64,000 nt of DNA from Paraburkholderia sp. IMGN_8 (lineage in GTDB: Bacteria > Pseudomonadota > Gammaproteobacteria > Burkholderiales > Burkholderiaceae): contig NZ_CP150901.1 in the NCBI RefSeq assembly GCF_038050405.1, forward strand, positions 124,001-188,000, given 5' to 3'. Made by a program: the position numbers and the translations under genes. Shown piece by piece: positions 20,888-30,209 of the stretch (the stretch's first letter is position 1; the number at the start of each line of letters is the position of its first letter). Below the pieces are notes generated by a model that was not told where the DNA came from, made no database searches, and saw only the letters and a program-made list of their open reading frames with translations.

Positions 20888-21466
20888 GCTTGCCCCCCGG
20901 AAATGGTCTTGTTTGCTCGCCGACGACCTTTTTTCTTTACGTCTGATGAATACTCTAGGTCAATTTTCGTGAATTGCTACCTATCAAATTGACAGGTGAA
21001 ATGCCTGGACTTGGTCGGCATTGCCCGACTGGCGCCACATGACGGAAGGTTACTGCGGCGCCGCGCAAAGCAATTCAAGGATTACGGCATATTTCGGCCG
21101 TCTTTTCAGTTGCTATGCAGTCTGGCGAAGTGACTCGCACAGATGTCGCAAAGCAGCCACTCTCAGTTCGCAATTGGGCACTGTCGACTGGGGGATACCC
21201 TCGGGCGAAACCAAAGGGCCGACAACTCGACGTGAATGTCCAACCGCTGCCCAAGGCGGACAGGCTCAACAACCCAGCCACCTTGCGTGAGTGACTCCGC
21301 GCCAAACGCAACGTTAACCTCTGTCAAATAACACGCTGCCTGAGGCGATTCAGTCAACGACACCGCGCTATTGCCCGTTGAGGGAAGACCGGCGAATTAT
21401 CTGCCGTGCATAGTTATTCTGGGGACAGGCCAAGTGCATTCATCGAATTTTATTTCGGAGTACGTT
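20888..21466. other. Intergenic stretch
   Basis: About 580 bases without a convincing gene. A minus-strand frame at 21163-21363 is open, but its start and codon use are doubtful. No RNA or terminator was recognised. Confidence 0.45.
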
Positions 21467-21730
21467 ATGAAGTATCCCCTCTTTGCATCGTTGGTCGCGA
21501 GCCTTGGAATTGGCCTATCCGGCGCGGCCCACGCCGTCAATGTAGACGTCAATATCGGCATGCCGGCTCTTGTAGTCGCAGCACCCGTCGTTATTCAGCA
21601 GGGGTGGCACGGCGACCGGTATTGGGACGGTCACCGCTACTTGGAACGGAACGAGTGGGAAGATCATAACCGCCATCATGGCGATCATGATCACTGCCCC
21701 CCGGGACACGCTAAAAAGGGCGAGTGCTAA
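21467..21730 (+). CDS. Small secreted His/Asp-rich protein
   Basis: 87 residues. The signal peptide MKYPLFASLVASLGIGLSGAAHA ends around residue 23. A short beta segment VDVNIGMPALVVAAPVV follows, then a charged tail with HRYLERNEWEDHNRHHGDHDHCPPGH. The His/Asp/Cys-rich tail could bind metal (inference). ATG 21467 has GGAG about nine bases upstream; longer starts would block the signal peptide. It resembles periplasmic YXWDGH-type small proteins of Burkholderia, whose function is unknown. Confidence 0.75.
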   Translation: MKYPLFASLVASLGIGLSGAAHAVNVDVNIGMPALVVAAPVVIQQGWHGDRYWDGHRYLERNEWEDHNRHHGDHDHCPPGHAKKGEC

Positions 21731-21756
21731 CAACATCGTTTGCGTCGCCTTCGAGC

Positions 21757-21861
21757 GCCGATTCGCAAGGCCCGTTCATGCTGGTCAAGCTGAGTCCCGG
21801 CCGCTATACGGTACACGCGACCTACAGGAATCGCGATCAGACGAAGACCGTCAATGTTGCC
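21757..21861 (+). pseudogene. C-terminal remnant of a carboxypeptidase-regulatory-like secreted protein
   Basis: The frame reads GPFMLVKLSPGRYTVHATYRN then QTKTVNVA, the typical last beta strands of Burkholderia-group carboxypeptidase-regulatory-like secreted proteins (GPFxxxKLPPGxYTVTATYxGxxQTRxV). There is no signal peptide or preceding domain, and the text after NVA departs from the family. It starts directly at the end of the His-rich gene, so a deletion probably fused the two. Confidence 0.5.
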
Positions 21862-22023
21862 ACTTGCCACATCCGCCCATTTCATCGCGCTGTCATAGCA
21901 GCCCGACTAGGATAACGGGTCACATCCGTCACGCCCTGGTCCAGCGCTCACTCGCTGCTTGCCTAGCACCGTGTGTCCATCGTACGCGTTGGCGTCCTTC
22001 CCCTACCGCATAGACACACAAAT

Positions 22024-23709
22024 ATGTCGAACAAGAAAAACGCTAACACTTCGCCGACCGATCAGGCCGCCACCGTCTCGCGCCGTGGGTTTTTGAAGTT
22101 GGCCGGCGCGTCCAGCCTCGCTACGGCCGCGGGCAGTCTTTCATCGGCGGTGCGGGCCGCGAACAGCGCACCCGACGGCACGCCGGAGCAGATCCACCTG
22201 ACATGGGGTAACGATCCGACGCACGAGGTCATCGTGTCGTGGGCATCGTTGGCGCCCGCGGTCAACCCGCAGGTGCGAGTGGCCCGCGCCGGCGAGGGCA
22301 AAATGACGGTACATGGTGTGCAAAGCACGTATACCGATGGCATCAACGGCGAGGTCGTGTTCACCTATCACGCGCGTCTGCATGGACTGCAGGCCGATAC
22401 GCGCTACGAGTATGAGGTGACTGCCGAGAACGACACCAACGCCGCTCAGCCTTTCACCGCGAGCTTCCGCACTGCGCCGCGAGGCCGCGCGCCATTCCGC
22501 TGGACGAGCTATGGCGATCTCGCGACGCCCAATACCGGCTGGGTCCTGTCGTCGCCGCAGAGTCGCTTTGCGGTTCAGGCCGTCGAGCGTTTTCAGCCGT
22601 TGTTCCACCTGCTCAATGGCGACCTCTGCTACGCCAATCTGAACCCGACGCACCAGCCGGAAGTGTGGCGTGATTTCGGCAACAACTGCCAGACCTCGGC
22701 GTCGAACAGGCCGTGGATGCCGTGTCCGGGCAATCATGAGCTCGAATTCCACAATGGCGAACAGGGCCTCGCGTCGTATCTCGCGCGCTACACGCTGCCC
22801 GAGAATCACACGCGCTTTCAGGGCCGCTGGTACAGCTTCCGCGTCAGCTCGGTGCTGTTCATCTCGCTCGATGCGGATGACGTTGTGTATCAGGACGCGG
22901 CTGCATTCGTCGCGGGGCCGAATCCGCTGGTACCGGTCGCGAGCACCGGCAATCCGCCCATTCAGCCGGGCACTTCGCTTTATGTCCGTGGATATAGCGG
23001 CGGCGAGCAGACGCGCTGGCTCGAGAAGACATTGCGCCGGGCGGCGGAAGACGACGAAACCGACTGGATCGTCGTGCAGATGCATCAGGACGCGCTGAGT
23101 TCATCGAAGACCGGCAACGGGTCTGATAAGGGCATCCGCGAAGCCTGGCTGCCGCTGTTCGACCGCTACGGCGTCGATCTGGTGCTGTGCGGCCATGACC
23201 ACGACTACGAGCGTAGCTATCCCGTGCGCGGCTGCAATCACAACAAGGGCACCGATATTGCCACGGGGCGCGTGGTCGATACGTTGCAGCCGCGGCCGGT
23301 GATGTCGGCAGCGGCGGGGGCGTCGTCGTTCGATACGAGCCATGGGACGATTCATTTGATTCTCGGCGGCGGGGGGACGAGTGCGCCGCTGGATATCTAT
23401 GGGACGGATCTCGGTACTGGGCTGCCGCAGGCACGCATTTTCACGCGGCCTAATCGTCCGGTTACTGGAACGACCGCGGGCACGTTTGTGCGGACTAGTG
23501 CGGATGCTGTTGAAGATGCGATCTGGTCGGCGCAGCGGGATACCGGTACCGGCTACGGAATCGCGGTATTCGATCATGATCCGGGGCATCCGGGTGGCGA
23601 GACGACGATTACGATGAACTACTATCACGCGCCGGGTGCGGATCAAACGCCGACTCAGACCTATGAGCTGTTTGAGACTATTGAGTTGAAGAAGAAGCGG
23701 CGCGAGTGA
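22024..23709 (+). CDS. Tat-exported purple acid phosphatase-like metallophosphoesterase
   Basis: 561 residues. A twin-arginine signal SRRGFLKLAGASS lies near residues 20-45. A fibronectin-like N-domain follows (about 55-155), then a calcineurin-like metallophosphoesterase domain. Metal-binding motifs are LLNGDLCY, PGNHELEF and CGHDHDYERSYP; the first-metal segment reads SYGDLA. It is expected in the periplasm or outside the cell, releasing phosphate from esters or acting as a phosphodiesterase. ATG 22024 gives the Tat signal at the proper position. Ends at a strong hairpin. Confidence 0.92.
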   Translation: MSNKKNANTSPTDQAATVSRRGFLKLAGASSLATAAGSLSSAVRAANSAPDGTPEQIHLTWGNDPTHEVIVSWASLAPAVNPQVRVARAGEGKMTVHGVQSTYTDGINGEVVFTYHARLHGLQADTRYEYEVTAENDTNAAQPFTASFRTAPRGRAPFRWTSYGDLATPNTGWVLSSPQSRFAVQAVERFQPLFHLLNGDLCYANLNPTHQPEVWRDFGNNCQTSASNRPWMPCPGNHELEFHNGEQGLASYLARYTLPENHTRFQGRWYSFRVSSVLFISLDADDVVYQDAAAFVAGPNPLVPVASTGNPPIQPGTSLYVRGYSGGEQTRWLEKTLRRAAEDDETDWIVVQMHQDALSSSKTGNGSDKGIREAWLPLFDRYGVDLVLCGHDHDYERSYPVRGCNHNKGTDIATGRVVDTLQPRPVMSAAAGASSFDTSHGTIHLILGGGGTSAPLDIYGTDLGTGLPQARIFTRPNRPVTGTTAGTFVRTSADAVEDAIWSAQRDTGTGYGIAVFDHDPGHPGGETTITMNYYHAPGADQTPTQTYELFETIELKKKRRE

Positions 23710-23715
23710 GGTTTC

Positions 23716-23739
23716 GCGGCCCGGGAGGCTCCGGGCCGC
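23716..23739 (+). terminator. Hairpin after phosphoesterase gene
   Basis: GCGGCCCGG and CCGGGCCGC form a perfect 9-bp stem with a 6-base loop, starting 7 bases after the stop. An AT-rich but not T-only stretch follows. Confidence 0.65.
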
Positions 23740-23923
23740 ATATTCATATTTAGAGTGCCGTCAGTTCCTCGGTAATCTCGGGAAAGCGCTCCATGTCGCG
23801 CGGCGTGTGACAGTGAGGTGAGAGGCAGCGCGGCGACGCTGCAGCGATGGAAGCCGAATCCTGAGTACCCTGGACACGCCCCCGACTGCTTACGTCTCCG
23901 CCTCCGCCAGGTTGACAGCGCTT

Positions 23924-25627
23924 TCAGAACTTGTAATTCAGCCCGACGGAGAAACCCATTTCTCTGCCGCCCGCGTAGCAAAACGGCGCACCCTGGGAGA
24001 TCGAGCTGCCGTCATGACAATCGACGGTGACGCTTCGCCCGCCTGCGCCCAGCGCATAGTGCGCTGCCGCCTGATTGATGACCAGGGCATAGTCGGCATA
24101 CACAGTTGCATGTTTGTCGATCGCATGCTTGTACATCGCAGTGACCATATTGGCGCCGTTGGAAGGATTCGGGATACCGATAGCGTTCGGGTCGGCGGGA
24201 GCCGTGTTGTGTTGCCCCGGGTCACCCGGCGTGCGATTGGCGTGCGCCCAACCGACGCTCACGCTGTCCTTGGGGGTGATTTCCTGCGTCAGGGCGAGCC
24301 AGAAGCCATTACGGCTCCGCTCGTTCTGTGTTTGCAGGTAGGCCGGAATCTTTCTGCGCATCACTTCATAAATGGCGCTCACCGTGGTCAGAGTGGGGAA
24401 TTTATATTGCGCACCGACCTTGAATGCCCATTCGTTGCCGATATCGTTGGGGTCCGTCCCATCGGGCGAAGCCAGCGCCGCAGGCGTGTTCGTGACATCG
24501 CTTGAGCGATTTACGCCGAGGTGTATCTCATAGGCTGTCGTAAAGTACAGGGGGCCGTTGCTATAGGCGAGGTTCGCGCTGTAGGCCGACCCGTAGCTGC
24601 CGTCGTTACACGCAATTGGACTTCCCCCACTACCAGGGACATTGCCGCCCGTGCAACTCGACTCACCCGAAGCCTGCACCGAATTTTCGTAACCGCGGTT
24701 TTGCCCGGGCGAAACCAGTGCGTTGAGAGACCAGCCATGGAAACTGGGCGACTCATACCAGATCGCATGGTCCAGCCGCGTACCGAATTCGACGCGATTG
24801 TCGCCGCCCGTGTTACCCATGATGACGGAGTAATCGCCGAGCATGCCGGAAAACGGATTCATGCGTGCGGTCGACGTTTTGTAGGGCGCATCGGTCTTGC
24901 CGATCTTCAACGCGCCCCAGGTGGGCGATGCGACGCCGATGAAGCTGTTGCGCGACGTCAGGGCGCCCTTGACGGTTGAATCCTGAGCGGAGTTCGAATT
25001 GGAAGACCCTGAGGTTGCCGAGATGTCCAGTTGGGTTTCCAGTTGATAGACGAAGGCCAGGCTGGCGTCGGAACCGAATGGCCGCTTGCCGCGAACGCCG
25101 ACATAGGAAAGATTGGATGAGACGTCGGGCTGCCAGCCCATATGCCCTCTAGGCGAGACGACAGTCCCGCCCGGCGTGACATACGAGTCTTTGAGGCCCT
25201 TGGTCGCATAGTCCACGGAAAGATCGAGATTGCCGTAGAACTCCATATCCCCCAGCGCAGCCAGCAACGACTTAAGCTTGGGCGGCATGCCGGCGCCCCA
25301 CCCGGAGGCGTCGGCATCCGATGTTTTTTGCGCGCCTGAGGTTGTACCCGTGTTTGCGCTTGAACCTGAACCTGTACCTGCGTTTGTGCTTGCGACAGCG
25401 GGGCTGACCGCCTGCTGACTGTTCGCTGTCTGGGCTTGCTTTGTTATCAGCGCATCGAGCTTCTTATTGAGCGCTTCCATTTGCTGTTTCAACAACTGGA
25501 TCTGTTGTTTGTCGTCATCCGCCGCTTTTGCCTGAGCGAATGCTCCTCCCGAACAGGTCACGCTGCCAGCTGCAAGCAGGCATAGCGAAGCCGCCGCATG
25601 ACGCGGTTTCAGATTCCTTATTCTCAT
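23924..25627 (-). CDS. Outer-membrane porin, long form with coiled-coil N-terminus
   Basis: 567 residues. A signal peptide ends near GGAFAQA. A short coiled-coil QQIQLLKQQMEALNKKLDALI follows, then a Thr/Gly/Ser-rich linker, and then a beta-barrel starting around MEFYGNLDLSVDYATKG and ending GFSVGLNYKF with terminal Phe. The coiled-coil plus linker is an unusual extension for this group and resembles OprO/OprP-like or maltoporin-like N-terminal trimerisation segments. ATG 25627 is preferred because GGAGG is five bases upstream. It probably forms an outer-membrane channel for a specific solute, possibly phosphate given the adjacent phosphatase (inference). Confidence 0.85.
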   Translation of the reverse strand: MRIRNLKPRHAAASLCLLAAGSVTCSGGAFAQAKAADDDKQQIQLLKQQMEALNKKLDALITKQAQTANSQQAVSPAVASTNAGTGSGSSANTGTTSGAQKTSDADASGWGAGMPPKLKSLLAALGDMEFYGNLDLSVDYATKGLKDSYVTPGGTVVSPRGHMGWQPDVSSNLSYVGVRGKRPFGSDASLAFVYQLETQLDISATSGSSNSNSAQDSTVKGALTSRNSFIGVASPTWGALKIGKTDAPYKTSTARMNPFSGMLGDYSVIMGNTGGDNRVEFGTRLDHAIWYESPSFHGWSLNALVSPGQNRGYENSVQASGESSCTGGNVPGSGGSPIACNDGSYGSAYSANLAYSNGPLYFTTAYEIHLGVNRSSDVTNTPAALASPDGTDPNDIGNEWAFKVGAQYKFPTLTTVSAIYEVMRRKIPAYLQTQNERSRNGFWLALTQEITPKDSVSVGWAHANRTPGDPGQHNTAPADPNAIGIPNPSNGANMVTAMYKHAIDKHATVYADYALVINQAAAHYALGAGGRSVTVDCHDGSSISQGAPFCYAGGREMGFSVGLNYKF

Positions 25628-25920
25628 CATCTCCTCCAATATTAATTAATTATGCTAACTAATAATAAAAATAGATATCACACCCAAAACCTCCATTTCG
25701 ATCCGATGAGAATCACGCGCAGAATCAGCCGATTCGGGTTGCTCGCCACCTTCCCTATGTGCTGCTACGCGGACCGCCTCCGGCCGGCGGGGGCCTTATC
25801 CAATCAAGACGGGATATTTCCGTGGTCGCCATGTGCTAACCCAATCCGACCACCCAGATATTTCGATCGGCTATTGGCGCTTCAACGCCGTCATGGCGCA
25901 CACATGTCCATTTCCGGTAA

Positions 25921-26371
25921 TCAGAGATATCCCTTGGCGAGCGCGCCGGCCTCGACCGTTCGGTCGATCCACCGCCGTCTCATCGGCGCGAGAATGAATT
26001 TCGCGGACACCGCCGCTGTAATCGACACGACCGCCGCACAGATGAACACCGTGTTCCACGAGCCATTCGCCGACAACACCGAAGCAATCGGCACGAGCAT
26101 GGACGCGGTGCCCTTTGCGGTGTAAAGCGTCCCCGCATTGGCCGCCGCGTATTTGCTGCCGAACGTGTCCGCGCAGGTCGCCGGGAAGATCGAGAAAATC
26201 TTGCCCCAGCACAGGAACACGGCCGCTGCAAAGAACATGAATGCGTACGGATTGTGGCCGAACTGCATCAGCCCGAGCAACGCGATGCCTTCGCCGAGAA
26301 AGATCATGAACATCGTGTTCTCGCGGCCGTAGTGCTGTGCTGCCCGGCTCGGCCACGTTGGAATGTCCCAT
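25921..26371 (-). pseudogene. OFA-type (oxalate/formate antiporter) MFS transporter, internally deleted
   Basis: From about 26331 down to 25921 the frame reads RENTMFMIFLGEGIALLGL, then KYAAANAGTLYTAKGTAS, then FICAAVVSITAAV...FILAPMRRRWI. This is the last third of an OFA-family major facilitator transporter with four membrane segments. A plausible original start at 26371 (MGHSNVAEPGSTA, with GGAG upstream) is in another frame, so roughly 300 residues in between are lost. The product would not transport. Confidence 0.7.
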
Positions 26372-26668
26372 GTCTCCATCTCCGTTTTTAGAATTCATCG
26401 CGCCCGAGCGGCGCGTCGACTGACGTAATCGAATCACTTCATCGTTTGCCTGTGCGTCGGCAATGAAGCGCTAAGGGTCGGTCAGATGGGGATCGCACCA
26501 ACAACAAAAGACCGGCGGGGGCACGCAAAACGGTCTTGTAAAAGTCGTTGTGTCTTCACGGAATCTGGGAGCATGCTGCGCGAGAACAGCGATCAGTGAC
26601 AGTTAAAACATTTTATGGTTTGCATCAGACATCCTGTATACGCCGGAGGCCTTCAACGAATTTCGACT

Positions 26669-26847
26669 ATGAAAAGCGCTACCCTGCGGCAACTCAATAT
26701 CTTCAAAACGGTTGCCCGGCACCTGAGCTTTTCGCGCGCTCGGTCATCGAGCAATTCCGCGAAATGGATGAAGCGATGACCCGCCTCCAGGACGTTGCGG
26801 GCGGTCAATTGAACATTGCGGTAACCAGCGCGGGAAGCGGTCGTTAG
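26669..26847 (+). pseudogene. CbbR-type LysR regulator, internally deleted
   Basis: ATG 26669 begins MKSATLRQLNIFKTVARHLSFSRA in one frame, the classic N-terminus of CbbR-like LysR proteins. In a second frame the text resumes as VIEQFREMDEAMTRLQDVAGGQLNIAV, which corresponds to the end of the linker helix near residues 75-105. About 50 codons between are lost and the effector domain is missing. It is divergent from the broken OFA transporter, so both may derive from one decayed locus. Confidence 0.7.
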
Positions 26848-27218
26848 CAGCAACGTATTTCACGCTCCGACGAACGACGCCGCACTGCAGCCCGTTTCGG
26901 GCGTTCGCAGGCGCGTTTGATATGTGAACAGACCCGAGGACCGGAGTCGACCCGTTTGAGCCGATTGGAGGAAGCTCGCATCTGCTTACTGCTTCATTTG
27001 AGCAAGACCATCGGCGACGGGCATTTCCTCCCAGGCAGATACGGAGAATGAACTCCCGGTCGAGGAGCCGGCCGAACTCGATGCTGAATTTCCGCGCGAC
27101 GAAAACGTCATCGAGGGCGCAAGTGCGTGTAAATTCGGAGCCAGTGGTTTCCGACCCGCCACTGCGTCTCCGAATCGGTCGTCATTGGAGTCGGTTCTAC
27201 AGTCTTACAGGAGCCGGT
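26848..27218. other. Intergenic stretch
   Basis: About 370 bases. The frame of the next gene stays open back to 27048 but lacks coding character. No other feature is seen. Confidence 0.5.
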
Positions 27219-27677
27219 ATGAACACGAAGCACAGCAAAAAAGGACATCTTGAGGCCGCGGCGTCACATCACGAGCAGGCAGCGCGATATCACCGCGCGG
27301 CATCGCGGTATTTCGAGGCCGGTCAAGACTATGCCCACGCCGCACACCAGGCGATGATGGCCCACGGCCACGCGTTGCACGCGATCGATCAGGCACACGA
27401 CGCTGGTGCACACAGCGCCAATACGCCGCCGATCACGCCTGCATCGACCGGCTCTGGCGCAATCAGCGAAAACGCGGCAAAACATCACGCAATGGCAGCG
27501 GAGCTTCACGAGCAAGCGGCGCAGCATATGCGCCACGCCGTCAAGCTCTTCGATCAGGACCGTAGCGCAGTTGCCCACGATGCGCAGCTAGCGCTCTCCC
27601 TTGCAGTGCGCGCTTTGTCCCATGGCAACGAAGCAGCCAGACTATTTGTCAAGCTCGCTCCCGTCGAAGATTCGTGA
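27219..27677 (+). CDS. His/Ala-rich helical protein with internal duplication
   Basis: 152 residues, nearly all predicted helix, with 20 or so histidines. The two halves resemble each other: HHEQAARYHRAASRYFEAG and LHEQAAQHMRHAVKLFDQD, each followed by AHxAxxA...A segments. No signal peptide, no known family. ATG 27219 follows AGGAG by five bases. It may be a soluble helical bundle binding metal or another ligand through histidines (inference). Similar small proteins are known in Burkholderia without function. Confidence 0.75.
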   Translation: MNTKHSKKGHLEAAASHHEQAARYHRAASRYFEAGQDYAHAAHQAMMAHGHALHAIDQAHDAGAHSANTPPITPASTGSGAISENAAKHHAMAAELHEQAAQHMRHAVKLFDQDRSAVAHDAQLALSLAVRALSHGNEAARLFVKLAPVEDS

Positions 27678-27750
27678 GTCTCTACGGTCGCGGGTGGCCG
27701 TAAAGATCCGCGCACGGTGCGCACGGCTGAATCCAGCGTTCCACTCGGGA

Positions 27751-28134
27751 CTATGCCTTCCGATCCAGCCAGTCTGCCGCAATAGACTTCGCATGCGCGA
27801 CGGCCTCGTGCGCGTTAAGGAACACACCGAGCTGTTCCCAATGTTCTTCGGCCGCGTAAGTCCCCTTCGTACCGAGTGCCCTTTGTACGCGCAATTGCGC
27901 CGCGTACCTGCCGTCCTCCAATGGCCGAGCAGTTGCAATCACTTTGTGCGGGAGATCAGATCGCTCCGGCTGAATCAACTCAATGGGACCGCCCGGCACG
28001 CCGATATCGTTCAACGCGTTCCTCACTTTGCAGTCTGGGCAGTAGAAGCACCACCCCTCGTTCTCGCGAATGGATCTGACCTGCCCGCGGGCCAGCACGG
28101 CGCGACATTCAACGTTTTCGCAGATGAACGGCAT
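27751..28134 (-). CDS. Zinc-ribbon-like hypothetical protein
   Basis: 127 residues. The N-terminal pair CENVEC and the later CFYCPDC could form a zinc ribbon (residues 5-35). The remainder, around GRYAAQLRVQRALGTKGTYAAEEHWEQLGVFLNAHEAVAHA, looks like a small alpha/beta domain often used for sensing or binding. I do not recognise the family. The start is ATG 28134, with TCCGGAG about ten bases before it. Likely cytoplasmic. Confidence 0.7.
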   Translation of the reverse strand: MPFICENVECRAVLARGQVRSIRENEGWCFYCPDCKVRNALNDIGVPGGPIELIQPERSDLPHKVIATARPLEDGRYAAQLRVQRALGTKGTYAAEEHWEQLGVFLNAHEAVAHAKSIAADWLDRKA

Positions 28135-28263
28135 AGCAGTCTCCGGAGTTGTTTGCGAGAAATCCTAGCATGACCGCCGACGGCCAACCATCGGCATTGT
28201 TGCCGTGCCGGTCCCACGCGCTAGAGGCCGGGAGTCACCTCCACCCGCTCCCCAGGAAAACCC

Positions 28264-29721
28264 TCAAGCGCGGGTCGGCGCGATCGCGGTACGCGGCCGC
28301 AGCGTTGCCATGATCAGGTACATGCCGCCGCCGATCATCACGCCGAAGAACCACCCATAGGTATTCCACCAGACCGGCAGCAGGTTGGTGAAGTTAGGCA
28401 GGAAGGTCGAAAACACGCTGCCGACCGCCGCCGCGGCCAGTGCGTTGACGTTCCAGCCGCCTTCGTAGCGGTACTCGCCGCGCTCCTGGTAGAGCGCCGC
28501 GACGTTGACGTTGCCCTTGGCCACCAGATAGTAGTCCACCAGGATGATCCCCAGCAGCGGGCCCATCGTGGCGCCGATGGCGTTGACGAAGTGTGCGGCG
28601 TTGCCTTCCCAAGGCGCGAACGGGTAGAGCACCAGCGCGATGGCCGCGGCGATGTAGCCGCCCTTCTTGAAGCTGATCTGTTTGGGGAACACGTTGGAGA
28701 TGTCGAACGAGGCCGAGACAAAATTGGCCACCACGTTAATGCCCAGTGTGGCGACTGCGAAGGTCAGCGCCGCGATGAGAGCCAGCACCCAGCTGTCGAA
28801 CTTGGCCGAGATCTGCTCGGGGTGCAGCAGCACTTCGCCGTACACCTTGAAGGCGGCGATGGTGGTGACGCCGGCGACCAGCGAGAACGCGATCAGGTTG
28901 ACCGGCAGGCCCCACAGATTTCCTTTCTTCACTGCGTTGCGGTTCTTTGCGTAGCGCGAGAAGTCGCAGAAGTTCAGGTACAGCGCCGCGAAGTAGGTGA
29001 TCCAGGTCGCGCCCACTGCCATCAGCGCCCAGAACGAGCCGGGCTCGCCGCTGACGCCGGCGTCGCTGGTCTTCTCGAGCAGCACGTTCATCGGAATGCC
29101 ATGGTCGAACGAGAAGCCGCCGGCCTTGACGCACAGGCCGATCGCCAGGATCAGCATCGCGACCCACACCGCCGGACCGGCCAAGTCCTGGAATTTGCGC
29201 ACCGTTTCCATGCCCTTCTGGATGATGAGCAACTGCAGCGCCCAGATGATCGCGTAGCAGATCACCTCCAGCCCCGAGTGGCCGAGGAAGTGCGTGCCTT
29301 TGTGGAACGCCATCAGGCTGTCGCTGCGGATTAGCAGCGCGACCATCGCGCCCGAAGCCGCTGCGGTCTGCGCGCCGTACCAGAAGCAGGCCACCACGGC
29401 GCGCACCAGCGCCGCCAGGTTGGCGCCCCACACGCCGAAGGAGGCGCGCGCCAGCACCGGGTAAGGCACGCCGGTCTTCTCGCCGGCGTAGCCGATCAGG
29501 TTCATCAGCGCGAAAATCACCAGCGAGCCGAGCCCGATCGCCAGCAGGAAGTTGGTAAAGCTACCGCACAGCAGGAACAGGCTGGCGGCGAGGTAGTAGC
29601 CCCAGAGGCTGTGCACGTCCGAGGTCCAGACGTTGAAGATGCTGAAGGCACCCCAGTTGCGCACCCTGGCGGGCGCGAGATCGTCGTTGTAGAGGCCGGG
29701 GGAAGGATCGCGGATTTCCAT
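28264..29721 (-). CDS. NCS1-family nucleobase/allantoin/hydantoin transporter
   Basis: 485 residues, about twelve membrane segments. Features typical of the purine-cytosine permease (NCS1) family are GYAGEKTGVPYPVLARASFG near the N-terminus, FWYGAQTAAASGA, and NFCDFSRYAKN. It is a cation-coupled importer in the inner membrane for a nucleobase or related ring (uracil, allantoin, hydantoin, thiamine precursors). No catabolic gene for these compounds is adjacent, so the substrate stays open. GC and codon bias are high and uniform. ATG 29721 has AAAGGAGA upstream. Confidence 0.92.
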   Translation of the reverse strand: MEIRDPSPGLYNDDLAPARVRNWGAFSIFNVWTSDVHSLWGYYLAASLFLLCGSFTNFLLAIGLGSLVIFALMNLIGYAGEKTGVPYPVLARASFGVWGANLAALVRAVVACFWYGAQTAAASGAMVALLIRSDSLMAFHKGTHFLGHSGLEVICYAIIWALQLLIIQKGMETVRKFQDLAGPAVWVAMLILAIGLCVKAGGFSFDHGIPMNVLLEKTSDAGVSGEPGSFWALMAVGATWITYFAALYLNFCDFSRYAKNRNAVKKGNLWGLPVNLIAFSLVAGVTTIAAFKVYGEVLLHPEQISAKFDSWVLALIAALTFAVATLGINVVANFVSASFDISNVFPKQISFKKGGYIAAAIALVLYPFAPWEGNAAHFVNAIGATMGPLLGIILVDYYLVAKGNVNVAALYQERGEYRYEGGWNVNALAAAAVGSVFSTFLPNFTNLLPVWWNTYGWFFGVMIGGGMYLIMATLRPRTAIAPTRA

Positions 29722-30209
29722 CTGTCATCTCCTTTGAGTTCGTGGAACTGAGGAAACACCGCAAGACGTCGCTAGGCGGCGATGCCCCCGCGTCTGAAGC
29801 AAGCTCGCATGCAAGAACTGTATGCACTTTGCCGCACAGTTCCGAGTGGGTTAACCCTGGTCGAGATGAATGCCGGCGCAAGCCAACCGCTCGATCCCAC
29901 GCACAATGAGCGCCATCGCAAGTTCGTCGTTGTTGTCCATATGACCGCGCCGATCAATAAAATTGCGCGCCGCTTACCGTTGCTGTGTCCCGCTCGCAAT
30001 CTGTGGGGCCGTTGATGCGGAGATGGCGGGAGGAGCGGTCGTCGAAGGGTTCGATGCGGGGGCAGCCCGATTGAAATGCTGCGTTTTATAGACCTTCGAC
30101 GGTCCGCTTCGAGCGAAAGCTGGCGTTCGTCCGCTACGACGCGAGGTCCGAGTCGGCCGCCCATCCAGCGCACTGCATGGCGTGCGCCGAATGGACAGCA
30201 GCGGGCCGA
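29722..30209. other. Intergenic stretch upstream of the NCS1 transporter
   Basis: About 490 bases with no supported gene or RNA. Short frames on both strands have no ribosome binding site or family resemblance. Confidence 0.5.

Noticed and set aside
21163..21363. Small minus-strand protein beginning with GTG
   Set aside because: The text looks mildly protein-like (YLTEVNVAFGAESL), but the start, codon use and lack of a ribosome binding site are not convincing.
23751..23820. Minus-strand tail reading HCHTPRDMERFPEITEELTAL before a stop
   Set aside because: It could be a C-terminal gene remnant, but I could not assign a family and it is too short to support.
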